From assembly GCA_928724745.1 (NCBI GenBank), contig CAKMXJ010000020.1, forward strand, positions 186,001 through 250,000: a DNA stretch of 64,000 nucleotides, in the 5' to 3' direction. The stretch's first letter is position 1. Every line of letters begins with the position of its first letter. The notes under the pieces were generated by a model. The model ran no database searches. It saw only the letters and a list, made by a program, of their open reading frames with translations, and was not told the origin of the DNA. Below are positions 31,901 to 40,850 of this stretch, piece after piece. Both the position numbers and the translations under genes were made by a program. The stretch is from Anthracocystis setariae. Taxonomy: Eukaryota > Basidiomycota > Ustilaginomycetes > Ustilaginales > Ustilaginaceae.

Positions 31901-33182
31901 GGATGTCGACTACCTGCTGGTACGGTTTCCCTGAGGAGTCAAGGCTTACTTCAAAGGCTCCGTCGACTAATTGGGTTGTGGACAGTTCGCGACGTTGCTG
32001 GGCGAGGTCGTCGTTAGCGAAGTCAAGTGGTTTGGCCGAAACATGCTCTTTGGTCGTCGCAAGGAATGTGGAGGCCATGTGCTCAGGAACTGCAGTTGGA
32101 TCCTGTGATGTGCTTTGTTCGTGCATGAGGAAGTTACAAGCCTGCAATGTTCGATCGTCGGGTCCAAGAGGCACGGCTTCCCCCAGCTTGAAGTTGTCCG
32201 ACAGATAGAAAGGTGCTTGCCCCAAATTCGTCACTAAAACGCGAGTGGTGTGTTGATCAATGATGGCGGAGGGGAGCGTCAGACTTGAAACATGATCCGT
32301 TGTCAACCATGCGGCGCTACCAAGCGTATATGAGATTGAGCCAGCTATGTCATGGCGGACGTCGACCCAGGCATGAGACCGTGCTGGGATTGAGTTCTCA
32401 TTAGAAACTACGATCGGTTTGTTAATCGTTTTAGCTTTTAACCCCTGACCGCGGGTGTCGAAGAGAGGAAAGGACACTTCGTGGACCCAGGCCCGACCTT
32501 CCTGGACATCAATCACCATCCCGGCGGTGTGAATGACATCAAGGCCTAAGCATATTCCAGGGGCGAAGTTTGAGACTACATGGAAGTCCGCCGTGGAACG
32601 TAGGCGGACGGGTTCGCCGTTTTGTTGCCCCTGAATGCTAAAAGGAAGTGTGACAAATCCCAGGGAGCGGTCGCTTCCAATCCCATTTATGACTATACCA
32701 GGGCCATTCAGCGGCCGTAGGCAAAGCAAGTTGGCAATGCCTTCGTCAAGGATGGACAGTGTTGAACCAGTGTCGATGAGGGAAAGACGCGGTTGAGACC
32801 CGTGTACGCTCACGAACGCAGCCGTCGGAAGATGATCGACAAAAGCTCGTCCTGAACCTGTGGCTTGCGAGAAGGGGAGATCCACATCTCTTGTGTGAGG
32901 ATTACTGTTACGCACCTTCGGCTCCACGGGTAGGGACCGAAGGTCGGGGTTGATTAGTAAAATGTTTGCTTTGTTACTTGATGGGGCGGGACTCTCTGCT
33001 GTCTGAACTGTCTGCCGGGCGAATGTTGGGAGGTTCCAATTTGCCGAAGGTCGTTCAACTGAGTCAGGGATGTCGGAGGGAGGAGCGGCGCGTTGATAAG
33101 GGATGTGGTGATTCGATGAGCAATGGAATGCTTGTGATGGGACATCCTCTAGTTTTGAGACGTTGCGGTCTTTGCTTTTCCC
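28932..33182 (-). CDS. pol of outer gypsy: protease, RT, split RNase H, integrase, chromodomain
   Basis: Read in the -1 frame relative to gag, entered at the slippery site 33176-33182; 1417 codons to the stop at 28932. The first in-frame GTG is at 32927 but no ATG start is needed. In order: protease IDTGS (Asp codon near 32774); RT with CVDYRGLN and YLDD (31344-31355); the first half of RNase H with VDAS (Asp codon 30837-30839), breaking off after AAALHQR; integrase with an HHCC zinc finger, then VSDSD and NPVERH catalytic positions; chromodomain YEVERIVGER..YHVKWK (about 29400-29510); then the missing second half of RNase H (about 28980-29280) with its Glu (29208-29210), ITNH where Asp is expected (29130-29132) and NVDALSR (28980-28982). 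No stop or frameshift, so it looks coding-competent despite the odd order. Confidence 0.9.
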   Translation of the reverse strand, partial: GKSKDRNVSKLEDVPSQAFHCSSNHHIPYQRAAPPSDIPDSVERPSANWNLPTFARQTVQTAESPAPSSNKANILLINPDLRSLPVEPKVRNSNPHTRDVDLPFSQATGSGRAFVDHLPTAAFVSVHGSQPRLSLIDTGSTLSILDEGIANLLCLRPLNGPGIVINGIGSDRSLGFVTLPFSIQGQQNGEPVRLRSTADFHVVSNFAPGICLGLDVIHTAGMVIDVQEGRAWVHEVSFPLFDTRGQGLKAKTINKPIVVSNENSIPARSHAWVDVRHDIAGSISYTLGSAAWLTTDHVSSLTLPSAIIDQHTTRVLVTNLGQAPFYLSDNFKLGEAVPLGPDDRTLQACNFLMHEQSTSQDPTAVPEHMASTFLATTKEHVSAKPLDFANDDLAQQRRELSTTQLVDGAFEVSLDSSGKPYQQVVDILRRHVGAFALDRKPGRVTGTAMKIPLMSSDALKPEAPRRVSPAKRGIIEETLDQLLDMDIIEPSSSSVSYPVLLVRQGLKWRFCVDYRGLNLATVQDRYPLPRIDDVFEALAGNKYFSALDAIKGYHQIDIDPEDRWKTAFVCHKGLYQYKRIPFGLKNAPAFFQRFMDQLLGNMRWTEALVYLDDIVVFSPSLEQHVQSLDKLLTAAENVGLKFSPSKCRFALPSLSLLGRHISTAGISILQDRAAAVQELAPPTTLQELYHVLGLFNYYRAFIPGYAAKAAPLTFLLRGYRYKKFGDKWHLVDQNDSKISASKVKLIWTEDQATALQSLKSALSSPPTLAYPDYNRPFYLYVDASGQAFAAALHQRLPASAHCHLSSNSTALERQRKDPIFKPIIKALERGEDKTGYEIQDDTLVYVGPKRTLRQLCVPTLEMKDLFIKHHDDGHFGFAKTLERLRQHHHPRLASQLQAYIDNCPTCLRTKLDRRSGEFSAQRALAASYPFHTISVDLLLGLPECLGFDAILVIVDLFSRMVLTGLCTSQATSIDLYDLLTSLVLQRGWKPEVIVSDSDMRFIGQVGQRFAQAIGATLQPSAPYHQQANPVERHIQTLQRVLKALAIDHPEDWAKYLPAAELAMNQTPSVVTGECPFNLVYIAKTWKPILPSITTQTHVDRVAIAKTRLEAAWQRVLNSFVVDKKTFDRRHRPPPPLHVGSWVFIRLKDRPLPAIARFAKLDPAKAGPFSVTKVLSNHRVRLSIPADLDIDPIFDISQLDLAPTSPDPFNRPLEATPIPEPSGHDGPRYEVERIVGERTRRGHRQYHVKWKDDPRPTWVFADDLLEDGCDEIIQDWHLRDVSTPPPASSHLSTTDNESDNLVERPIAFISTTTSPAESKMTAIELEISCLAWAFHALQHYLDGAERIVVITNHAPLSTVLKSPSRNLRPFTPLIERLRAYLMPFMGAVEFQYKPGKLHANVDALSRLPRDTSTILTT

Positions 33183-34692
33183 TGCTGGTGCGTGTGACTG
33201 TGGGCGTCAAGGTCACCAAGCTGGTCCGCTCCTGAGTGGTTGGAGTCTTCCGAGGAGGACGAAAAAGAGAGGTTGGGACTGGGCGCGTCATCGTCCGAGA
33301 CAATAATAGGATCTTGTTATGATTGGGATATCGGGAGAGTTAGTGATTGGGTTTAGTATCAGAGCGGGCAGGAGTGGTCCCCCCGATGACGCCCCGGATC
33401 GGGGATCGGGGGCAGACTGCGGCATCACCCGGGGGGTATCCGGGAGGCCACATAATCTCACGTCCTAAGTCCACCACACTCACGAGAGGACGTCGATTGT
33501 ATTTTAGCTTACTCACTATAGTAGGTGGAAATATCAGACCTCCTCCCGATCTCCCGCTCACCCGCTCCGCTATCTAGGCAACGATCCCGGGAACAACACC
33601 CGGTACCACGCCCCTGGCCTCGATACAGACGCACCGCCACGTTCCGAGGTTCCCAGACCCCAGGAGCATAACAGATCTGGGTCGAAGATCGGGTACCCAT
33701 ACGCTTTAGCTAACTCGATCTCGACCCGAGCAAGGTAGCCTTGAGCGATGTGCGACTCGGTTTTAACCTTGGGTGCAAGATGTTCGTGCTCGAAATCAAA
33801 GTGAGCTTGGTTACACACGCGGCAATTACAGCCAAGATAGATCGTTTGACCGGAACGTGGCATGTGATAAGCCCTAACCTTGCGCCCATCTCGTAACACA
33901 AATGAAATGTTCTCGGGGCGATAGTCATCTGCCAAGGAACCGGCGGGAGGCTTCGTCGCAACGTTTACCTTCTCTGCCGGGTTCGGGTTGAAGGCCGTCG
34001 ATGTCGAGATCTGTCGCAATCCTTTGTCATCGGTGGCGATCGTCGTCTGAGAAACCGTATTACTGACTGTACGCAAGGGGCAGCGATGAGCAGCGCGCCA
34101 GGATGCTTCGAGAGATTTCATTTCCCATAGCATGTCGTTGACGAGAGGGGCGGCGTTCAAATGCGATCGAATCTGCAGCTTGAATGTGTCGGGTAGTCCC
34201 AAGCGAATCTCTTGCGCCAAGTCAGCCTGAGTGCGGTTAGGATAGGCGGCTCGGAGCAAGGCAAGCTTGTTGTAATAGTACGCCTGCGTTGATTCCGACT
34301 GCCATACCCATTTGCGATTGTCTGCAATCCTTCGTGCTTCGCCAGTATCAGGCTGGAAAGCTTTTAGCAATGCCGCCTCCCAAACGTTCCATCCGGCATT
34401 TAGGCTGTTGCGTTGCTTGGTTGGCATCAATTGGTACCATTGCGCTGCTGTGTCCCGAAGACAAAGGGGGAGCGCTTTGAGGATGGCCTGTTCCCATCCA
34501 GATTCAGTACGACTTTGAATCAAAGCGGAGACTCGCCCTCTGAAGAACTCGAGGTTGTCAGGGGAGCCGTCGAAAAGGCCGATGTCGCCGGGTTTGACTG
34601 AGGGCTTGCGTGCAGCCAGGTGGCCCGCGGCAGCGGCAAAGTCGAGAGCCACTGGATCGAGGTGGCCTTGGCCTTGAGGGTCGGTCCTGGAA
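33149..34692 (-). CDS. gag of outer gypsy, main part, interrupted by a solo LTR
   Basis: The pieces 34692-33674 and 33309-33149 are the middle and end of gag; the first part is at 59059-59336, displaced by the copia insertion. Together they give exactly 1458 nt (486 codons, stop TAG at 33151-33149) when one copy of each TSD is kept. It has a retrotransposon capsid-like core (FFRGRVSALIQSR..WEQAILKALPL..TAAQWYQL). It has no classical CCHC knuckle; a CNCRVCNQAH stretch may replace it. The C-terminal 50 residues are Ser/Asp-rich. Confidence 0.85.
33176..33182 (-). promoter_or_regulatory. Candidate -1 ribosomal frameshift site G GGA AAA
   Basis: In the gag frame the minus strand reads CAG GGA AAA, a canonical X XXY YYZ heptamer. 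It lies inside the ~65-nt window where the pol frame is already open and gag has not yet stopped (33149). I did not resolve a downstream pseudoknot. Confidence 0.65.
33315..33673. mobile_element. Solo LTR of the inner-gypsy family (359 bp)
   Basis: TGTTATG..CATAACA ends, flanked by TSD GATCT (33310-33314 and 33674-33678). It resembles the 358-bp LTRs of the element at 49824-58064 but differs at about 11 positions, including an extra C in a C run, so it came from another copy or subfamily. It sits inside outer gag and is what recombination between two LTRs of a full insertion leaves. By the orientation of its TG..CA sequence it reads like the plus-strand copies. Confidence 0.93.
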
Positions 34693-34697
34693 GGTTG
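34693..34697. repeat. Target-site duplication GGTTG (left copy) of copia dimer
   Basis: GGTTG precedes the first copia LTR and recurs after the third at 59059-59063. Confidence 0.95.
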
Positions 34698-35412
34698 TGT
34701 TGAAATATACGGTCAACTACTGCGTCAGCCATCGACGTGACACTACAGACGTCGGTATGTCCATAACTAGGGCGGTGATATTCCGACATAGTTGCCGACA
34801 ATACAATTCCTCGGGACTCGGCAGCGGGGAAACTATGCGCGTGCCAATGCCAATGCTGGCACTGTGCGTTCCCACGTGACGTTGACATGGTGCCTCATCA
34901 CATCTCTGACCGGGATGTTACTCGTCGGGTCATGTTATTGTCAACATCGTTGTTTATGTTGATGATCAACTGTTGTTTACACTTAGCGTAGAATCTTGTC
35001 ACTAACGTCGACGCTATGGGGTTCCCTACACCGCTACGGGCAACAACGGTGTAGGGGACTAAGTGTACTTATAGGGCGTACTTCGAGCGCACAGTTGATG
35101 ATCCCTCAATCGATTCATTACCAACTTCTCCGTATCATAACGCCTGCTACTTACAGATCCTTACCGACGTCGCTACTGTTGTATCGACATAGGTCTCTCC
35201 CCTTCGTGCCTGCTGCCTAACGTCACCGCCCACTCTTGGTTACGGATCTAACTGGCCTGACATAACAACAGAGCCAGCTCTATACGCCCATCCACCAGTG
35301 TGAGGTCTATAGCGACTTAGCTACTTGTTATAGTATCTTTGGCAGACGATAGACTCATCGTACCTGGCTGCCTACCGTCAAGGTCGCCCCTTGACGCAGT
35401 CGACTTCCAATA
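34698..35412 (+). repeat. Copia LTR 1 (715 bp)
   Basis: Boundaries are fixed by the TSD GGTTG on the left and by the primer-binding site on the right. It matches LTR2 except at one CpG site and LTR3 except at two CpG sites. Confidence 0.95.
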
Positions 35413-35424
35413 GGTTATGAGCCC
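35413..35424 (+). promoter_or_regulatory. Copia primer-binding site, complementary to initiator tRNA-Met anticodon arm
   Basis: GGTTATGAGCCC starts directly after the LTR. It is the complement of the GGGCTCATAACC anticodon stem-loop typical of eukaryotic initiator tRNA-Met, the half-tRNA priming mode known from Drosophila copia. The ATG inside it (35417-35419) opens the gag-pol frame. Confidence 0.8.
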
Positions 35425-38400
35425 AACGGCTTCACGACTGGGAGAATACCGACGCTACAACACAAGAAACAATCCAGTAAGATCTCTTCTTTCGATTCCA
35501 GACGTCGGAGACCCAGTACCTCCTCGATCCGCACAATCGCGACGCTCGAGAGACCATACAGTTCGCAATAACAAAAACACTGTTCCCGCTGTAGTGACCA
35601 GCGAAGCCTCATCTGCAACACAAAATATCGTTTCCGCTGTACAAGACAGCAAAGTTCCTATTCAAGAGCCCCTACCTTCGTCGGTACGCACGGTATCAAC
35701 TCCGTTACAACCTTACAGATCTGTCAACATGTCTAAGGTTACTTCCGATTTCGCTACGCAGCTTCTCTCCAACGGGCAAAAACTCCCGGACCTTGACGAC
35801 TCTGTCGACTATTTCAAATGGCGTGCCACCTGCATCACAACTCTAATGCAAAAGGGCCCAGACATCTATGATGCCATCATGACAGAAACGCCTATACCTG
35901 CTCCCGGTACTGACAAGTATCGAGACTGGCGTCGTTACAACCTTATCGCTCGCGGTATCCTACTGTCGAGCATGTCACTCGAAATTGCAACCATGGTAAA
36001 CCACCATGAAACGGCTAACGGAATATGGAAGCATCTGGAGAAGTCGTTTAGCGCTAAGCTACGATACAAGATTGAAGAGTTCGAAACACAGCTCAATAGC
36101 ATTAAGCAAGACAAGACTACTATCTCCGCCTATAACACACAAATCACCAAGCTAGTCGAACAACTTAAGCTTGGAGGCATTGAAGTCAGCTGGAATAAGC
36201 GCTTCACCGTCTTAATGAAGGGTCTCCGATCGGAATACCATACCGTTCGAAGTCAGCTCGAGGAAAGTTATAGACGACGTCGGGATGTACAAACCTTCAC
36301 CTCTATGGACCCTGACGGTACCGTTAGGACGTTCAACTTCCAAGGGACCCCCTTGGACGAGAAGGTTGAGTACGACAGCTACCTTGACCAACTCAAGGCC
36401 GAGGAAATAAGACAGGGGTTACATACCTTTGGTTTAGCTGCCCGACCTCGGCAGAACACTTCCGCGTTCCTGACCGACACCAAGACGGATGATTCCAGCT
36501 CCAAATCTGCCAAGAACCGTAACGGCAAATGGAGACACAAGTCGACATCTTCATCATCCCCAGATAAGCGTCAACGCAACAACAGACGCGGCAAGACCAA
36601 CAAAGGGATCAAACCACGCCGTCCCTTGTCGGAAGTGTCCTGCCATCATTGCCATGAAAAGGGTCATTATAGACCTGATTGCCCTACCTTGGCTAAGGAT
36701 AAAGCAGCACAACCCTCCAACAAGAAGTCACAATCCTCCTTCTTCACCGGCCTTGCCATTGCCGACATCGCTTTGTCCACTACCGACAGCGGTTACGGCA
36801 TTGAGACGCAATGGATTATCGATTCCGCGTCCACTGTTCACGTTTGTATCAATCGTGATCTCTTTACAGATCTCAGCCTTGAGGAGTTCCCTCCTCTGCT
36901 GAGCGGCAGTCGTGATCACGTAAAGACAGAGGGTAAGGGGACCGTTAAGGTACTTGCCGATCTCGGTAACGGGAAAACGCATACCCTCATTCTACACAAT
37001 GTTTTATACGTACCGACATATGCCGCCAATCTTATGTCCCTTAACTTGGTCGCCAAGACTGCACAGATCAGCATCTTCAAGAATACGCTCACAGCTCGCC
37101 AAGGTGGTAAAGTCGTCTTCAAAGGAACAACTACAAATGGGATGCTTACGTACCTCGTTCAACCTAAACTCGAATTCGCGGGAGTCACAACGACATCTGC
37201 AAGCCTCTGGCATGATCGTTTAGGTCATCCAGGGGACGCTAGGATGAAAGGGATGGCCCAGCTCATTCCCGAATTCAGTAAAGGCGTCCCCATTGGTAAA
37301 TGCAACTCCTGCGAGGTCGCCAAATCCCACAAACAACCGTTCCCTACTCGGACGACTCGTACAACGGAGCCACTGGAATTAGTGCACTCTGACGTCGTTG
37401 GTAAGCTACCTGACGTTACTCCCGAAGGACACCGATACCTCATCTCCTTCACAGATGACTATACTCGATTCTCCGTCATCTACTTGATGATACAGAAGTC
37501 GGAAGCGCTTTCCCATTTCCAGAACTACAAGACCCTCATGGAAACTCAGACCGGAAAGAAAATAAAACGCTTCCGCACCGATCATGGTAGCGAGTACTGT
37601 AATCGCCTTTTCGGCAAGTTCCTTGCCGACGCAGGTATCATCCACCAGACGTCGTCACCGTACACCCCTGAACAGAACGGCGTTGCCAAACGTCTGAACC
37701 TGACCATCTTTAATCAAGTTCGAGCTATGCTCATCCACAGCTCTGCACCTCGCTATCTATGGGGTGAAGCAGCCCTCTATGCAGTGTACCTTAACAATCG
37801 TCTTCCAAGTAAGGCCATTGGCATGGTCTCACCGTACAAAAGACTCTTCAACCAAGATCCTGACCTCTCCAAGGTCAAGGTATTTGGATGCAAGGCCTGG
37901 GCACACATCCCAGCAGCAAATTGCGATAAATTAAGCGACAGAGCTATTCCCGCAGTCTACATTGGCGTTACCGAAGGCTCTAAGGCATTCAAGTTGTTTC
38001 AGACAAACCACAACACTATAATGTCTGCTCATCATGCTACCTTCGACGAAAAATCCTTCCCCTTCACCGACAGGCCCATCACTACGGATGCAGTCACTAC
38101 CGACGTCGGCAACGCGACGTCATTGCCAAACCAAGAGCCACAGGCCATTGTTCACCAGCCTATGGCCACTCGCACTTTCGAACCACTAGCAATCACCTCC
38201 CCACAAGATGGAACTGCCTCAGACGGCATCGACATCACGTCATCTGTTGACAATGGCCCTTATTACACAGGCTATCCTCACCTTACGGACGAGGAGCATG
38301 CTCAGGGTATCTCCACTCCTCCCTTACCTACAGCTGCAGAAATGGCCAGAATGGCTTACGCTACAGTTGCAGAGGAGGGGGGACAGGAATTCACTGAGGC

Positions 38401-40054
38401 AGCCTGTGCAGACAAAGGCATTGCCATACCAACAATTGACGACGAGCCCCTACATATAATACAGGCTCAACGACGTCCGGACTGGCCCAAGTGGCAAGAA
38501 GCAATCCAAAAGGAGCTCGATTCGCATAAGGAAAACAACACCTGGACCGTAGTCACCCCTCCAAACGACGCCCATATTATTGGCTGTCGTTGGGTGTTCA
38601 AAGTCAAACGTAAAGGTGATGGTTCCATCGATAAGTACAAGGCGAGATTGGTAGCACAAGGTTTCACCCAAATTCATGGTATCGACTATGAAGAGACCTT
38701 TGCCCCTGTTGTTAAGATCGCTACGCTCAGGATGTTAATGATCATTGCCCTCCAGTGCAAGATGCAGATCTACCAACTAGACGTCGTCACAGCCTACTTG
38801 AATGGTACAGTTGATAAAGATCTCTACATGAGACCTCCCCCTCTTCCAGACAGCATGGCGACGTCGGAAGGCATCTCACTTGGTTGTGTCTGTCGACTAA
38901 ATAAGGCCCTATATGGCCTGAAACAGTCAGGAAGAGCATGGTACCAGAAGGCCGACAGTACCTTGATCGATATAGGTTTCACGAGGAGCAACTACGATAC
39001 AGCACTATACTACATCGTTAACGACAACGCTCCACTGGTACTGCTTTCCCTATACGTAGATGATGTCCTCATCTTCTGCAAAGACAGGGGACAAGCAGAA
39101 CGAATCATTGAAACACTACGCTCCAAGTTCAAGATGACTGGAGGCGACCTGGTGTTGTTCATCCTAGGAATCCAAGTGAAACACGACAACAGCATGATCC
39201 ACCTGTCCCAAACAGCCAATATCCTCCAATTGATTGACCGATTTGGCCTATCCCAGGCAAACACAGTGCACACTCCCGCTGACGGTAAGGACCTTACCGG
39301 CGGCGATAAGCTCAACGAAGACGATCACTCCACCTACCGAACTATTGTGGGATCAATCCTATATATAGCGACCTGCACACGGCCCGATATAGCATTCGCA
39401 GTAAGCAAGCTAAGCAGACACCTGGCATCCCCCACTAAGGATGCTATGGTTGCAGCCAAGCACTTGCTGCGATATCTGAAAGGCACTGCAGATCACGGTC
39501 TCACCTTTACCAACAAAGGTATCAAATCTCCCATGTCGGAAGACTGGGGTCCCAAGATTTACACCTTTTCAGATGCAGATTTCGGTGGTGACACAGTGAC
39601 TAGGAGATCAACAACAGGGCTAGCTAATACCGTTCTCGGCATGCCTTACAGTTGGTTTTCAAAACGTCAAACACTCGTTGCAACATCCACTTGCTTCGCA
39701 GAATACGTTGCAATGGCTGAAGGATGCAAGGAAATTGTGTGGACCAGACGCCTACTAGCCGAATTGGGCTTCGTTATCAAGCTACCTACACCGCTAATGG
39801 TTGATAATCAGGCAGCTATATACCTCTCAAAGGATCCAAAGGACCACCAAAGGAACAAGCACATTGACATCAAATATCATTTTGTCAGAGAGCAGCAAAC
39901 GAAGGGTACAGTTGTCGCTACGTACGTACCGACAGCGGAGCAAGCTGCAGACTGTTTTACCAAAGCCCTCGATCGGTCTAAAGTTCAAACCCACCGACAA
40001 CTACTCGGTATCGGCAGAATCGATATGCCAACTTCCGAGGCGCGTGCAAACTAA
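35417..40054 (+). CDS. Copia unit 1 gag-pol polyprotein, 1545 aa, integrase catalytic Glu replaced
   Basis: One uninterrupted frame. The first ATG lies in the primer site; the next good ATG is at 35729 (Met105), where the conserved gag part begins, so either may be used. In order: gag with CCHC knuckle CHHCHEKGHYRPDC (409-422); protease with DSA at 469-471 instead of the common DSG; integrase with HHCC finger (HDRLGH..CNSC) and catalytic D659, D722 and position 758, which is Lys here (GVAKRLN) but Glu in unit 2; RT with YVDD at 1213-1216; RNase H with SDADFGG. The D722-X35-758 spacing fits the DDE triad, so this copy should have an inactive integrase while keeping all frames. Other differences from unit 2 are three residues: S/L near 41, R/Q near 271, N/D near 1366. 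Confidence 0.95.
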   Translation: MSPTASRLGEYRRYNTRNNPVRSLLSIPDVGDPVPPRSAQSRRSRDHTVRNNKNTVPAVVTSEASSATQNIVSAVQDSKVPIQEPLPSSVRTVSTPLQPYRSVNMSKVTSDFATQLLSNGQKLPDLDDSVDYFKWRATCITTLMQKGPDIYDAIMTETPIPAPGTDKYRDWRRYNLIARGILLSSMSLEIATMVNHHETANGIWKHLEKSFSAKLRYKIEEFETQLNSIKQDKTTISAYNTQITKLVEQLKLGGIEVSWNKRFTVLMKGLRSEYHTVRSQLEESYRRRRDVQTFTSMDPDGTVRTFNFQGTPLDEKVEYDSYLDQLKAEEIRQGLHTFGLAARPRQNTSAFLTDTKTDDSSSKSAKNRNGKWRHKSTSSSSPDKRQRNNRRGKTNKGIKPRRPLSEVSCHHCHEKGHYRPDCPTLAKDKAAQPSNKKSQSSFFTGLAIADIALSTTDSGYGIETQWIIDSASTVHVCINRDLFTDLSLEEFPPLLSGSRDHVKTEGKGTVKVLADLGNGKTHTLILHNVLYVPTYAANLMSLNLVAKTAQISIFKNTLTARQGGKVVFKGTTTNGMLTYLVQPKLEFAGVTTTSASLWHDRLGHPGDARMKGMAQLIPEFSKGVPIGKCNSCEVAKSHKQPFPTRTTRTTEPLELVHSDVVGKLPDVTPEGHRYLISFTDDYTRFSVIYLMIQKSEALSHFQNYKTLMETQTGKKIKRFRTDHGSEYCNRLFGKFLADAGIIHQTSSPYTPEQNGVAKRLNLTIFNQVRAMLIHSSAPRYLWGEAALYAVYLNNRLPSKAIGMVSPYKRLFNQDPDLSKVKVFGCKAWAHIPAANCDKLSDRAIPAVYIGVTEGSKAFKLFQTNHNTIMSAHHATFDEKSFPFTDRPITTDAVTTDVGNATSLPNQEPQAIVHQPMATRTFEPLAITSPQDGTASDGIDITSSVDNGPYYTGYPHLTDEEHAQGISTPPLPTAAEMARMAYATVAEEGGQEFTEAACADKGIAIPTIDDEPLHIIQAQRRPDWPKWQEAIQKELDSHKENNTWTVVTPPNDAHIIGCRWVFKVKRKGDGSIDKYKARLVAQGFTQIHGIDYEETFAPVVKIATLRMLMIIALQCKMQIYQLDVVTAYLNGTVDKDLYMRPPPLPDSMATSEGISLGCVCRLNKALYGLKQSGRAWYQKADSTLIDIGFTRSNYDTALYYIVNDNAPLVLLSLYVDDVLIFCKDRGQAERIIETLRSKFKMTGGDLVLFILGIQVKHDNSMIHLSQTANILQLIDRFGLSQANTVHTPADGKDLTGGDKLNEDDHSTYRTIVGSILYIATCTRPDIAFAVSKLSRHLASPTKDAMVAAKHLLRYLKGTADHGLTFTNKGIKSPMSEDWGPKIYTFSDADFGGDTVTRRSTTGLANTVLGMPYSWFSKRQTLVATSTCFAEYVAMAEGCKEIVWTRRLLAELGFVIKLPTPLMVDNQAAIYLSKDPKDHQRNKHIDIKYHFVREQQTKGTVVATYVPTAEQAADCFTKALDRSKVQTHRQLLGIGRIDMPTSEARAN

Positions 40055-40850
40055 ACGCGCCGAAATTCAAATTGACGTGACGCGCAAATTATTCCCGACC
40101 TAACAGTAATGGGTAGCGTGAAAATCACTAATTATCACGTCAAAACCCCAATTCGACGTGTCACGTAAACGCAACCAACTTAACAACGTCGTTAGTACAT
40201 ATAGCGTTACTGGAACAACATAACATCGCCGTTAAAATTATTATCGCGCGATAATTCTCGAATTCCCGATTCAGGTAAATATTTTCCGATTCCGATTTAC
40301 AGTTCCAGACTTCGGCCAAACTTCCTCAACAGCGGCAAGTAAAATAAAATAAAAATAAAACTGCGGCATCTCATGCCGATCAAACGAGAAAATTTTTTTC
40401 GGACTCTAGCGCGAGCTAGCCGACGCAGGGTCTACTCGTTTTCAACAACCGCCGCCACTTTCCTTCCCGTCCCTCCTCAACCATCCTACAACCGATCCGG
40501 CACTACACCTGTAGCTGTCGGTAGCCGTCATCAAGCATCGGCTCTTCCTTTCCCTCTCTCGCGCGTTCAACAACGCCAACGCTTATTCGTTGTCATTGTC
40601 GCTCAACGCCTCGTGGCCTCAATCCACATCTCCCCTCGGTTGTCAGCCTCCTCGACTAGGAGCTGGTGTCTTCTTCCTCTCACGGTTCGCCTCTTCGGTT
40701 GGATTCACACGACTATCCTTTCCTCCGGTCGCTGCAAGTCATTACCTACGTCGATAATTCCGTCACGGTGCATATACGCACTTACCGTTGCATTCTCAAG
40801 ATTTCCTCTGCTGTTTTACCTTGTACCGCATCTGTTACTCTTGTCTCATT
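40055..40850 (+). other. Spacer between copia pol and ORF2 (unit 1)
   Basis: About 800 bp. An AAAATAAAATAAAAATAAAA stretch (40340-40360) could be a TATA-type promoter or 3'-end signal. A 161-codon frame (40373-40858) of leader-like composition precedes and slightly overlaps ORF2 in another frame; I do not support it as a protein. The spacer suggests ORF2 has its own transcript (inference). Confidence 0.45.
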
